NCBI GenBank assembly: GCA_016806145.1
Contig: CP063166.1
Coordinates: 3,596,001 to 3,660,000 of the forward strand
Source of the DNA: Variovorax paradoxus
GTDB lineage: Bacteria > Pseudomonadota > Gammaproteobacteria > Burkholderiales > Burkholderiaceae_C
Direction of reading: 5' to 3'
DNA length: 64,000 nucleotides
Part shown: one piece after another, positions 1 through 8,859 of the stretch
Layout: the number at the start of each line of letters is the position of its first letter
How positions within the stretch are numbered: the first letter of the stretch is position 1
Translations under genes and position numbers: made by a program
The notes under the pieces: model-generated
Told to the model about the DNA's origin: nothing
The model's input: the letters and a program-made list of their open reading frames with translations, nothing else
The model's database searches: none

Positions 1-79
1 CCTCGATCTCGTTCTTGTGCTCGGCATCCAGCGACTCGCCCTCGATGCCGTCGATCTTCAGAAAGATGTCTTGAGACAT
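1..79 (-). CDS. hcp: Hcp, T6SS inner tube protein (N-terminus only; gene runs off the window)
   Basis: Only the first 26 codons are present, starting at the ATG at 79-77. They read MSQDIFLKIDGIEGES..., the typical start of Hcp, the ring-forming protein that stacks into the tube expelled by the type VI secretion system. The gene follows tssC on the same strand after about 80 bp, the usual position of hcp at the end of a tssB-tssC-hcp unit. The rest lies outside the window, so length and integrity cannot be judged. Confidence 0.85.
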   Translation of the reverse strand, partial: MSQDIFLKIDGIEGESLDAEHKNEIE

Positions 80-160
80 GCGAACTCCCTGTTCTCTCGT
101 TGTTGGTTTCGAGCCGCCGCATGGACCGCGGGGCCTGGTTCGAAGAAGCGGACGGCCCGC

Positions 161-1663
161 TCAGGCCTCTTCCCTGAGGGACGGCAGCCGGGCCACGAGC
201 CGCAGCGAGACCGTCAGACCCTCGAGCTGGAAGTGCGGGCGCAGGAAGAACTTGGCGCCGTAGTAGCCGGGGTTGCCCTCGATGTCCTCGACCACGACCT
301 CGGCGGCCGCGAGCGGCCTTCGCGCCTTGGTCTCCTGCGAAGAGTTCGCGGGGTCGGCATCGACGTAGTTCATGATCCAGCCGTTGAGCCAGCGCTGCAT
401 GTCGTCGCGCTCCTTGAAGCTGCCGATCTTGTCGCGGACGATGCACTTGAGGTAGTGCGCGAACCGCGTGCTGGCGAAGAGGTACGGCAGACGCGCCGCC
501 AGGTGGGCGTTGGCGGTGGCATCGGGGTCCATGTATTCCTGCGGCCGCTGCATTGATTGCGCGCCGATGAAGGCCGCGCTGTCGGAGTTCTTCCGATGCA
601 CGAGCGGGATCAGGCCCGCCTTGGCGAGCTCGGCCTCGCGCCGGTCGGAGATCGCGATCTCGGTGGGGCATTTCATGTCGAAGCCGCCGTCGTCGGTCGG
701 AAAGGTATGGCAGGGCAGGTTCTCCACCGCGCCGCCCGACTCGACGCCTCGGATCATCGTGCACCAGCCATGGTGCTTGAAGCTGCGGTTGATGTTGACC
801 GCCATCGCATACGAGGCGTTGCTCCAGACGTAGTTGCGATGGTCGGCGCCCTCGGTCTCCTCCTCGAAATCGAAGGCGTCGACGGGATTGGTCTTCGCGC
901 CATAGGGAAGCCGGGCCAGGAAGCGCGGCATGGCGAGGCCGATGTAGCGCGAGTCCTCGATGCCGCGCAGCGAATTCCAGGGTGCGTGCTCGAGGTTCGA
1001 GGTGATCCGCGCGAGATCCCTGGGATTCGCGAGCTCCTGCCAGGACTCCATGCCGAGCAGCGAGGGCGCGGATCCGGCGATGAACGGCGCATGCGAGGCA
1101 GCCGCCACCTTGGCGATCGCGGCGAGCAGTTCGACATCGGCGGGCGTGTGGTCGAAGTAGTAGTCGGCCACCAGACAACCGTAGGGCTCGCCGCCGAGCT
1201 GGCCGTACTCCTCCTCGTAGATGCGCTTGAAGACCGGGCTCTGGTCCCATGCCGTCCCCCGGTGGCGGCGCAGCGTGCGGCGGATCTCGTCCTTCGAGAC
1301 GTCCATGAAGCGGATCTTGAGTTTCTCGTCGGTCTCGGTGTTGCTGACGAGGTGGCTCATGCCCCGCCAGGCCGACTCGACCTGCTGGAATTCCTCCTTG
1401 TGCAGCACGAGATTGATCTGCGCCGAGAGCTTGCGGTCGATCTCGGCAATGATGGCCTGGATGCTGGTGTAGGCATCGTCGGTCATGGTCGCGGCATGGA
1501 CCAGGGCCTGTTGGGCCAGGGTGCGCACCGCGGCCTCGACGGCGCCGCGGGCTGCGTCGGTCTTGGGGCGGAACTCCCGGTCGAGCAGGAAAGAGAAGTC
1601 CGAGACTTCGCCGTAGCCGCGAGGTGCGGGCTCGGCGAGGACGATGGCGTCGCTGGATGACAT
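161..1663 (-). CDS. tssC: TssC, T6SS contractile sheath large subunit
   Basis: A 500-residue protein of the EvpB/VC_A0108 family, the usual length for TssC. With TssB it polymerises into the cytoplasmic contractile sheath that drives the Hcp tube out of the cell. Family sequence stretches include SAQINLVLHKEEFQQVESAWRG near residues 95-115, YGCLVADYYFDH in the middle, and the C-terminal NPGYYGAKFFLRPHFQ. The ATG at 1663 is chosen because AAGGA lies just upstream and the protein begins where family members do; the open frame continues further upstream only as a shadow of tssB and clpV. tssB ends 26 bp upstream and hcp begins about 80 bp downstream, so the three are probably co-transcribed. Confidence 0.95.
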   Translation of the reverse strand: MSSSDAIVLAEPAPRGYGEVSDFSFLLDREFRPKTDAARGAVEAAVRTLAQQALVHAATMTDDAYTSIQAIIAEIDRKLSAQINLVLHKEEFQQVESAWRGMSHLVSNTETDEKLKIRFMDVSKDEIRRTLRRHRGTAWDQSPVFKRIYEEEYGQLGGEPYGCLVADYYFDHTPADVELLAAIAKVAAASHAPFIAGSAPSLLGMESWQELANPRDLARITSNLEHAPWNSLRGIEDSRYIGLAMPRFLARLPYGAKTNPVDAFDFEEETEGADHRNYVWSNASYAMAVNINRSFKHHGWCTMIRGVESGGAVENLPCHTFPTDDGGFDMKCPTEIAISDRREAELAKAGLIPLVHRKNSDSAAFIGAQSMQRPQEYMDPDATANAHLAARLPYLFASTRFAHYLKCIVRDKIGSFKERDDMQRWLNGWIMNYVDADPANSSQETKARRPLAAAEVVVEDIEGNPGYYGAKFFLRPHFQLEGLTVSLRLVARLPSLREEA

Positions 1664-1689
1664 GGCGTTTCCTTGAAATGGATCGACCG

Positions 1690-2226
1690 TCAGGCGGCCG
1701 CCGCGATGTCGGCGTCGCATCCGAGTTCGGGCGCGGGCCTGGCGGCGGAAGCCAGCGACTTCATGAGCGCGGGGTCTTGCAGCAGCCGGTTCATCAGTTC
1801 CTCGGCACCGGCCTTGCCGTCCATGTAGGTCTGCAGGTTGGCGAGCTGGCTGCGGGCCTCGAGCAGGCGTGCGAGCGGCTCGACTTTCCGTGCGATGGCC
1901 GCCGGCGAGAAGTCCTCCATGCTCTCGAAGCTGATGTCGACCAGGAGCTGCCCTTCGCCCGTCAACGTGTTGGGAACGGCGAACGCGACGCGCGGGGCGA
2001 CCGCCTTCATGCGCTCGTCGAAGTTGTCGACGTCGATGTCGAGGAACTTGCGCTCCGCGACCGGCGGCAACGGCTCGGCCGGCTTGCCCGACAGATCGGC
2101 GAGCACGCCCATGACGAAAGGCAATTCGATCTTCTTCTCGGACCCATAGACCTCGACGTCGTACTCGATCTGCACGCGCGGCGCCCGATTGCGGGCGATG
2201 AACTTCTGGCTGCTGTTGTCGATCAT
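1690..2226 (-). CDS. tssB: TssB, T6SS contractile sheath small subunit
   Basis: A 178-residue protein starting MIDNSSQKFIARNRAPRVQI, the standard TssB/VipA N-terminus. It contains the family segments LPFVMGVLADLSG (about 36-48) and the F-L-D-I-D-V-D-N-F-D-E-R-M motif near 60-72. TssB pairs with TssC to build the contractile sheath, whose C-terminal helix region is recognised by ClpV for recycling. An excellent Shine-Dalgarno (AGGAGG) lies 7 bp before the ATG, so the start is secure. It sits between clpV (91 bp upstream) and tssC (26 bp downstream) on the same strand. Confidence 0.95.
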   Translation of the reverse strand: MIDNSSQKFIARNRAPRVQIEYDVEVYGSEKKIELPFVMGVLADLSGKPAEPLPPVAERKFLDIDVDNFDERMKAVAPRVAFAVPNTLTGEGQLLVDISFESMEDFSPAAIARKVEPLARLLEARSQLANLQTYMDGKAGAEELMNRLLQDPALMKSLASAARPAPELGCDADIAAAA

Positions 2227-2316
2227 GAAACCCCTCCTGAAAAAGACAGTGAATGACGGGCCCGCACGAACAGGCCCTTGAGCGAAAGCGAAAACCCGGA
2301 TGCCGCGGAGGGCCCC

Positions 2317-5022
2317 TCAGGCGTACTCGACGTGGCAGGCGATGCGCTTCTCGGCGGCGCCCTGCGCCCCGGTTGCAGGCCCTTGCGCGTCGTGGCTTCG
2401 AAGGCCCACGTGCATGCGGGCGATCTCTCGCTTGCCCTGCAACGCATCGAGCCAGTGACCCGACAGGACCGGCAACAGCTGCTGCTCCATGAATGCGGCA
2501 AGCTGCCGGGCTCCCGTGTCGTGCATCGGGCATCGACCGATGACGTGGGCGATGAGGTCGTCCGCGTAGCTCAGATCGATCCCGTGCTGCTCTCCCATCC
2601 GGTCCGCGATGCGCTGCAGCTGCAGCGCGGCGATGCCGGCCATGACCGGCGTCGACAGCGGCAGATACGGCACCACCGTCACGCGACCGAGGAAGGCCGC
2701 GGAGAACACACGCCGCAGCGGTGCGGCCAGACCCGCGCACAAGGCATCGATCGAGGGCATCGACGCGGGATTGCCGCAGGCCTTCTCGATGAAGGCCGCG
2801 CCTGCATTGCTGGTGAGCAGGATCGTGGTGTGGCGAAAGTCGATGCGCTGCCCCTCGCCGTCCTCCATCCACCCCTTGTCGAACACCTGGTAGAAGACCT
2901 CGTGCACGTCGGGATGGGCCTTCTCGATCTCGTCCAGCAGCACGACGCCATGCGGCCGGCGGCGAACGGCCTCCGTGAGCACGCCGCCCTCGCCGTAGCC
3001 GACGTAGCCCGGCGGCGCGCCGCGCAGCGTCGCCACGCTGTGCGGTTCCTGGAACTCGCTCATGTTGAGGGTGAGGAGGTTCTGCTCGCCGCCGTACATC
3101 GCCTCGGCCAATGCCAGCGCGGTTTCGGTCTTGCCCACGCCCGAAGGGCCGGCCAGCAGGAACACGCCGACGGGCTTGCACGGATCCGTGAGCCGCGCGC
3201 GCGCGGTCTGGATGCGCTGCGCGACGATGTCGAGCGCACCCGACTGGCCGAGCACGCGCCGCTCGAGCGCGCATCGGAGCTGAAGCACGGCCGCGGCCTC
3301 GTCGGTGAGCAGCCGGCCGGCGGGAATGCCGGTCCACTCGGCGACGATCTTCGCGACCACCGCTTCGTCGACCTGGAGAAAGACCTGCGGCGCGCCTTGC
3401 TGGAGTGCCTGGAGTTCCTCCTCGAGCGCCGAGACATCGAGATGCGGAGGATGGTCCGGCTCATCCTCCCCCTCCTTTCTTTCTTCTACCCTCAGCGCCT
3501 GGATCCGCCGGACCAGCGCCTTCTCCCCCTGCCACTTGTTCTTCTGCGTCCGGAGTTCGTCGCGGATCTTCTCGAGCGACTCGCGCGCCGAGATCATTCG
3601 CGCGAGCCGGGTCTCGCAGCCCTGGGCGATCCGGGTCTCGTCGCGCAGCAGTTCGACCTCCACCGCGAGCGACGCGATGCGCTGCCGCAAGCCCATCACC
3701 GCGGGTGGCGGCACGTGCAGCGACATGGCGACGCGTGCGCAGGCGGTGTCGAGCAGGCTGATGGCCTTGTCGGGCAACTGACGCGACGGCAGGTAGCGCT
3801 GCGACAGCACGACGGCGGCACGCACCGCCTCGTCGAGCACGGTCACGCCATGGTGCGCGGCGAAGGTGGCCGCGAGTCCGCGCACCATGTCGATGGCGGC
3901 GGCCGCGTGCGGCTCCATGACCTGCTGCACCTGGAAACGGCGCGCGAGCGCCGGATCCTTCTCGATGTAGCGCTTGTATTCGCGCCAGGTGGTCGCGCCG
4001 ATGACGCGCAACGCACCGCGCGCGAGCACGGGCTTCAGCAGATTTGCGGCATCTCCCGTTCCGGCCTGGCCGCCCGCGCCGACCAGCACATGCACCTCGT
4101 CGACGAACAGGATCACCGGCTGCGTCGACTGCACCGCCTCCTGCAGCAGCGACTCGAGCCTGGCCTCGAACTCGCCGCGCATGCCGGCCCCCGACAGCAA
4201 TGCGCCGAGATCGAGGCTCAGCAGCCGTGCGTTGCGCAGCTTGGGCGGAACCTCGGCCCTGGCGATCGCCAGGGCGAGCCCCTCGACGACCGCGGTCTTG
4301 CCCACGCCGGCCTCGCCGGTGAGCAAGGGGTTGTTCTGGCGCCGACGCAGCAGGATGTCGGCCATGGCGCCGATCTCCTGGCCGCGACCGACGACGGGAT
4401 CGATCCGGCCGGCGCGGGCGCTTTCGGTGAGGTCGGTGCAGTAGGTGGCCAGTGCCGAGGCCGCCGTGGTGGCGGACACCGCCATGGGGATGGCTTCGCC
4501 ACGCGTCGTTGGCGTCGCGCGCGAGCCGTCGTGCGGTCCTTCCGTTGCCTCGGGCGAGCCCTTCACGAGCGCGAGCAGTTCATCGGGCTGCCGCTCGACC
4601 GCCAGCGCACGGAACGCGGACGAGATCTCGAACAGCACACGCCGCAGGTCCGGCGTCTGCAGCAGCGCGCGCATCAATTGCGCACCGCGGATGCAGGAAG
4701 TGCCGAACTCGAGGCTGGACAGGAGCCAGGCCCGTTCGACCGCGGCTTCGATGTGATGCGAGAAATCGCTCAACGACGAGGCACCGGCGGGCAGGCTCGA
4801 AAAGGCGTCGCCGAAGTCCTTGTCGAGCAACTGCGGGTCGATGCGATGGTGATGGCAGAGGCGATGCAGGTCGCTGTCGCCAGCCTGCCGAAGCTGGTGC
4901 AGCCAGTGCACGAGTTCCACGTGCGAATGGCCTCGCACCCTCGCGAATGCCGTCGCCGATTCGAGCGCGCGAAACAGCGTGAGGTCGAGCTTGCCGAACA
5001 GCGCGCGGCGGGACAGCGTCAT
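2317..5022 (-). CDS. clpV: ClpV (TssH), AAA+ ATPase that recycles the T6SS sheath
   Basis: A 901-residue ClpB-like protein. The N-terminal segment (LTLFRALESATAFA, then VELVHWL) matches the ClpV N-domain that binds contracted TssBC sheath. Two AAA+ modules follow: Walker A GEAGVGKT near residue 234 and GPSGVGKT near 621, with a ClpB-like coiled middle region between them. The protein uses ATP to disassemble contracted sheath so it can be reused. The ATG at 5022 is preferred over one 33 bp upstream because GGGGAGGG lies about 8 bp before it and the family start is MTLSRRALF-like. clpV leads the minus-strand clpV-tssB-tssC-hcp run and has a promoter-like element 179 bp upstream. Confidence 0.95.
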   Translation of the reverse strand: MTLSRRALFGKLDLTLFRALESATAFARVRGHSHVELVHWLHQLRQAGDSDLHRLCHHHRIDPQLLDKDFGDAFSSLPAGASSLSDFSHHIEAAVERAWLLSSLEFGTSCIRGAQLMRALLQTPDLRRVLFEISSAFRALAVERQPDELLALVKGSPEATEGPHDGSRATPTTRGEAIPMAVSATTAASALATYCTDLTESARAGRIDPVVGRGQEIGAMADILLRRRQNNPLLTGEAGVGKTAVVEGLALAIARAEVPPKLRNARLLSLDLGALLSGAGMRGEFEARLESLLQEAVQSTQPVILFVDEVHVLVGAGGQAGTGDAANLLKPVLARGALRVIGATTWREYKRYIEKDPALARRFQVQQVMEPHAAAAIDMVRGLAATFAAHHGVTVLDEAVRAAVVLSQRYLPSRQLPDKAISLLDTACARVAMSLHVPPPAVMGLRQRIASLAVEVELLRDETRIAQGCETRLARMISARESLEKIRDELRTQKNKWQGEKALVRRIQALRVEERKEGEDEPDHPPHLDVSALEEELQALQQGAPQVFLQVDEAVVAKIVAEWTGIPAGRLLTDEAAAVLQLRCALERRVLGQSGALDIVAQRIQTARARLTDPCKPVGVFLLAGPSGVGKTETALALAEAMYGGEQNLLTLNMSEFQEPHSVATLRGAPPGYVGYGEGGVLTEAVRRRPHGVVLLDEIEKAHPDVHEVFYQVFDKGWMEDGEGQRIDFRHTTILLTSNAGAAFIEKACGNPASMPSIDALCAGLAAPLRRVFSAAFLGRVTVVPYLPLSTPVMAGIAALQLQRIADRMGEQHGIDLSYADDLIAHVIGRCPMHDTGARQLAAFMEQQLLPVLSGHWLDALQGKREIARMHVGLRSHDAQGPATGAQGAAEKRIACHVEYA

Positions 5023-5290
5023 GGCCGGCCCTCCCCGCGCTCGAATCGCATGCATGCCGGCACGAGACGATGCGCGGCTTGCGCGTGCGACGGCATCGAT
5101 CGCTGCGTTTTGCTCTCCCTCATTTCACGCTCCCCTGGTCCTCGATGAGCGCGATTCTGTCGAGGGGGGCGCGTGTTTTTTCGTCCCCAGTTTCTAGCAA
5201 TAGTTAAATGCGCACAGGCATAACTTCAACCGTGATCTTTGCCCCCAATGAGTCTTTCCGGACCGTCAAAAACGAGAAGCGCGCACCCAA
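5023..5290. other. Leader/promoter region between clpV and icd
   Basis: The 347-bp gap between clpV and icd holds no convincing gene. The part nearest clpV is moderately G+C-rich; the middle (about 5170-5270) is clearly A+T-richer than its surroundings and contains the promoter-like pair at 5201-5229. The far end carries the icd terminator. The long leader (about 170 nt) ahead of clpV could carry regulation, but no riboswitch or recognisable operator was seen. Confidence 0.6.
5201..5229 (-). promoter_or_regulatory. Sigma70-type promoter for clpV-tssB-tssC-hcp
   Basis: Read on the minus strand, TTGAAG (5229-5224) and TAACTA (5206-5201) are separated by exactly 17 bp in an A+T-rich patch. This is a good sigma70-like match, about 180 nt upstream of the clpV start. 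It would make the T6SS segment transcribed from its own promoter with a long leader. Assigned by eye only. Confidence 0.5.
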
Positions 5291-5292
5291 AG

Positions 5293-5329
5293 AAAAAGCC
5301 CCCGGGGTTCGCGAGAACCCCGGGGGCTT
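5293..5329 (-). terminator. Intrinsic terminator of icd
   Basis: A perfect 15-bp inverted repeat (arms 5296-5310 and 5315-5329, loop of 4) is followed on the minus strand by a run of T. It lies 41 bp after the icd stop and isolates icd from clpV downstream. Confidence 0.9.
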
Positions 5330-5369
5330 GTGACTGTCGCTTCGGCGTTCGAGGACGCCGAGCGCGGGA

Positions 5370-6629
<1,260 letters not shown>

Positions 6630-6669
6630 GAGGGGGAGAAGACTCCGGAGTGGCAGTAATTCGAGACGA

Positions 6670-6732
6670 CTGTCTGCGAATTCAGACAGCGAGGGGGATT
6701 CGCTGTACAGCGCGCGAACAAATCGCTGTACA
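6670..6732. promoter_or_regulatory. Operator-like repeats between icd and a small exported-protein gene
   Basis: This intergenic stretch has three nested patterns. There is a 7-bp inverted repeat, CTGTCTG/CAGACAG (6670-6676 and 6683-6689). There is a perfect 12-bp palindrome, CGCTGTACAGCG, at 6701-6712. And there is a direct repeat of ATTCGCTGTACA (6698-6709) as AATCGCTGTACA (6721-6732), 23 bp apart, about two helical turns. A TTGACA on the minus strand lies at 6766-6761. It looks like a binding region for a dimeric regulator of icd or of the plus-strand gene; the protein is unknown. Confidence 0.45.
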
Positions 6733-6851
6733 TTTTAGACGCAACCCATCAGTGGGCGTTTGTCAACCTGCGGGCCGCCGGCCTCGTTAGTGCCTGACCT
6801 TCTGCTCGCCGGGAGGCGTTTCCAACCAATTCTCGATAGAGGAATCCATCA

Positions 6852-7175
6852 ATGAGCAAACTTCTCGCAGTCATGATCGCTGGCCTGTTCGCAGCCGGCG
6901 CCTATGCCCAAAACCCGGCTGGCACCACCCCCGAGCAAGGGAACGCCAGCAACAGCAAGGCGCAACAACGCGCTGAAGCCCGCAAGGACGCACGTCCCGC
7001 TGGCAAGGTGGCCGCTCCCGCTGGCGACATCGCCAAGACGCCCGAAGGCGGCGCCATCGGCACCGACAAGGCTGCTACCTCCGGCGAGAAGCGCGCTGAA
7101 AGCCGCGACCAACGTCGTCGCAACAAGGACGGCAGCGTGAAGCGCAAGTCGACCCAAGGCGGCACGCCCCAGTAA
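6852..7175 (+). CDS. Small exported hydrophilic protein, unknown function
   Basis: A 107-residue protein with a clear signal peptide (MSKLLAVMIAGLFAAGAYA, cleavage after AYA) and a charged, low-complexity mature part rich in Ala, Lys, Arg, Gly and Thr, without Cys or aromatic residues. AGAGGAA lies 7-8 bp before the ATG, and a strong terminator follows at 7196-7222, so it is a monocistronic gene. The mature part looks intrinsically disordered and periplasmic. I recognise no domain. Comamonadaceae genomes carry similar short proteins sometimes labelled TolA-like or cell-envelope proteins, but that label has no functional basis here. Confidence 0.75.
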   Translation: MSKLLAVMIAGLFAAGAYAQNPAGTTPEQGNASNSKAQQRAEARKDARPAGKVAAPAGDIAKTPEGGAIGTDKAATSGEKRAESRDQRRRNKDGSVKRKSTQGGTPQ

Positions 7176-7195
7176 GGATTCGTCCTCTTGAAAGA

Positions 7196-7222
7196 AAGCG
7201 CTCCATCGGAGCGCTTTTTTTT
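7196..7222 (+). terminator. Intrinsic terminator
   Basis: A 9-bp perfect stem (7196-7204 and 7208-7216, 3-nt loop) runs into T8. It lies just after the small exported-protein gene ending at 7175. Confidence 0.9.
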
Positions 7223-7293
7223 CGCCCTCATTCTTTGCTCATTCTTCCAGGGCCCGCACTGTCAACCGCAACGAATGCTTTCCGTTGAACACG

Positions 7294-7311
7294 CACCTCC
7301 ACAGGGAGGTG
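7294..7311 (+). other. Leader hairpin containing a Shine-Dalgarno-like arm
   Basis: CACCTCC (7294-7300) and GGAGGTG (7305-7311) form a perfect 7-bp stem with a 4-nt loop, about 32 nt before the ATG at 7343. The right arm looks like a strong ribosome-binding site, but the gene's own site is AAAGGA closer to the ATG. It may stabilise or tune the mRNA. Confidence 0.4.
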
Positions 7312-7342
7312 GTCCATATCTAACAATCTCAAAGGATTTGTC

Positions 7343-7537
7343 ATGAAGAAGCTGTTCGCTGCCCTGGTCGCCGGTCTCGTCGCATTCGGTGCCTTTGCTC
7401 AACAACCCGAACCCGCAGCAGCAGCTCCCGCCGCTGCCGCCACCAAGGCCAAGGCACCGGCCAAAAAGCACGCCGCCGCCAAGAAGCACAAGGCACGCAA
7501 GGTCGCCAAGGCCCACGTCGCCACCAAGAAGGCGTAA
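7343..7537 (+). CDS. Tiny exported Ala/Lys-rich basic protein
   Basis: A 64-residue protein with a signal peptide (MKKLFAALVAGLVAFGAFA) followed by Ala-Pro-rich and then Lys/His/Ala-rich sequence resembling a histone H1 tail (repeated AKK and KKH units). AAAGGA lies 8 bp before the ATG and an intrinsic terminator follows at 7568, so this is a real monocistronic gene. The signal sequence resembles that of the neighbour at 6852, suggesting a related envelope role. Its composition recalls acid-shock-type periplasmic proteins, but that is only a resemblance; function is unknown. Confidence 0.75.
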   Translation: MKKLFAALVAGLVAFGAFAQQPEPAAAAPAAAATKAKAPAKKHAAAKKHKARKVAKAHVATKKA

Positions 7538-7567
7538 GCTAGCCGCCTTCACAGGCCATGCCCGCCA

Positions 7568-7590
7568 GGCCCGCGTCAGCGGGCTTTTTT
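7568..7590 (+). terminator. Intrinsic terminator
   Basis: A 7-bp G+C-rich stem (7568-7574 and 7579-7585) with a GTCA loop, followed by T6, 30 bp after the small basic-protein gene. Confidence 0.85.
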
Positions 7591-7640
7591 CATGGGGCCG
7601 GGCACGGCCTCTTTGTATGGAAGAGTCTGAAAGAACCCCG

Positions 7641-8111
7641 ATGCTCCAGCGTTTTGCCGCCCTGTTGGCCTTCTCCGTCGCCGTTTCCGCCACCCTGCTC
7701 GCACCGGCCCACGCCCAGCAGGAACCTCAAACCAACCTCCCGCGCACCAAGTTGTCGATCGGCCTGTACACCATCGATGCGCAGATCGCCCAGGCGCCGG
7801 TCGAGCGCCAGGTCGGCCTGATGTTCCGCAAGGAGATGCCGCAGGCCGAAGGCATGATCTTCGTGTTCGAGCAGCCGGCCACCCAATGCTTCTGGATGCG
7901 CAACACGCTGCTGCCGCTGACGGCTGCCTTCGTGGCCGAGGACGGCCGCATCGTCAACCTGGCCGACATGAAGCCCCAGACCGACGAGTCGCATTGCTCC
8001 GAGGAGCCGGTGAAGTACGTGCTCGAGATGAACCAGGGCTGGTTCAAGAAGAAGAACATCAAGAAGGGCGCGAAGATCACCGGCGAGTTGTTCGCCGCGG
8101 GCAAGCGCTGA
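7641..8111 (+). CDS. Exported DUF192 family protein
   Basis: A 156-residue protein with a signal peptide (cleavage after APAHA, about residue 24) and a DUF192 domain. Family signatures are the A-x-x-x-x-x-R-x-x-G-L-M-F-R-K stretch (about 52-66), the CFWMRNTLLPL motif (about 88-98) and ADMKPQ. DUF192 proteins are small beta-barrel-like proteins, often periplasmic, of unsettled function. The start at 7641 is chosen because it gives a compact signal peptide; an in-frame ATG at 7617 would add eight residues. The gene stands alone between terminators. Confidence 0.85.
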   Translation: MLQRFAALLAFSVAVSATLLAPAHAQQEPQTNLPRTKLSIGLYTIDAQIAQAPVERQVGLMFRKEMPQAEGMIFVFEQPATQCFWMRNTLLPLTAAFVAEDGRIVNLADMKPQTDESHCSEEPVKYVLEMNQGWFKKKNIKKGAKITGELFAAGKR

Positions 8112-8132
8112 GTCCCGCCGCATCCGCACGCC

Positions 8133-8152
8133 GCCAACCGGTACCGGTTGGC
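8133..8152. repeat. Perfect 20-bp palindrome next to a terminator
   Basis: GCCAACCGGTACCGGTTGGC is self-complementary over its whole length and lies 3 bp before the terminator at 8156-8185. With no loop-size spacer it would form an imperfect hairpin in RNA or serve as a symmetric protein site in DNA. Confidence 0.6.
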
Positions 8153-8155
8153 CCA

Positions 8156-8185
8156 GCAAAAAGCCCCGCGTGCGGGGCTTTTTGC
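8156..8185. terminator. Bidirectional terminator between DUF192 gene and sodB
   Basis: A 14-bp inverted repeat (8156-8169 and 8172-8185) has A5 before the left arm's G+C core and T5 after the right arm's, so it can end transcription on both strands. It lies between convergent genes. Confidence 0.9.
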
Positions 8186-8218
8186 ATGAAGGCACCGTGA
8201 TGGTGCCTTGCGTCGATC

Positions 8219-8800
8219 TCAGCCGAAGTTCTTTTCGGCGAAGCCCCAGTTGACCAGCTTGGCCAGGAAGGTCTCGACGAACTTGGGACGCAGGTTGCGG
8301 TAGTCGATGTAGTAGGCGTGTTCCCAGACGTCGACCGTCAGGAGCGCCGTGTCGGCGGTCGTCAGCGGCGTGCCGGCGGCGCCGGTGTTCACGATGTCCA
8401 CGCTGCCGTCGGCCTTCTTCACCAGCCAGGTCCAGCCCGAGCCGAAGTTGCCCACGGCCGACTTCACGAAGGCTTCCTTGAAGGCGTCGTAGCTGCCCCA
8501 CTTGGCATCGATGGCCTTGGCCAGCGCGCCGCTCGGAGCGCCGCCGCCTTGCGGCTTCATGCAGTTCCAGAAGAAGGTGTGGTTCCAGATCTGGGCGGCG
8601 TTGTTGTAGATGCCGCCGCTGGACTTCTTGACGATGTCTTCGAGGGGCATCGACTCGAACTCGGTGCCCTTCTGCAGGTTGTTGAGGTTCACCACGTAGG
8701 CGTTGTGGTGCTTGCCGTAGTGGTACTCGAGGGTCTCCTTCGAGTACTCGGGTGCCAGCGCGTCGAGGGCGTACGGCAGGGGTGGGAGCACATGTTCCAT
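8219..8800 (-). CDS. sodB: Superoxide dismutase, iron type
   Basis: A 193-residue cytoplasmic Fe-superoxide dismutase that converts superoxide to hydrogen peroxide and oxygen. The four metal ligands are in place: H27, H74 (in IWNHTFFW), D157 and H161 (in DVWEHAYY). Gln at 70, the residue that contacts the solvent ligand in the N-terminal half, is typical of the iron form. Length equals the E. coli enzyme (193). It stands alone, with the shared terminator downstream and xseA ending 59 bp upstream on the same strand. Confidence 0.97.
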   Translation of the reverse strand: MEHVLPPLPYALDALAPEYSKETLEYHYGKHHNAYVVNLNNLQKGTEFESMPLEDIVKKSSGGIYNNAAQIWNHTFFWNCMKPQGGGAPSGALAKAIDAKWGSYDAFKEAFVKSAVGNFGSGWTWLVKKADGSVDIVNTGAAGTPLTTADTALLTVDVWEHAYYIDYRNLRPKFVETFLAKLVNWGFAEKNFG

Positions 8801-8859
8801 GGTTTTTTCTCGTGGGTTGGTTGTGGGGAATCGATGATTCTAGAAAGGAATCGTGGCAC

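Noticed and set aside
2278..5148. A 956-codon open frame opposite clpV
   Set aside because: Shadow of clpV; the opposite strand has clear AAA+ motifs, ribosome site and promoter.
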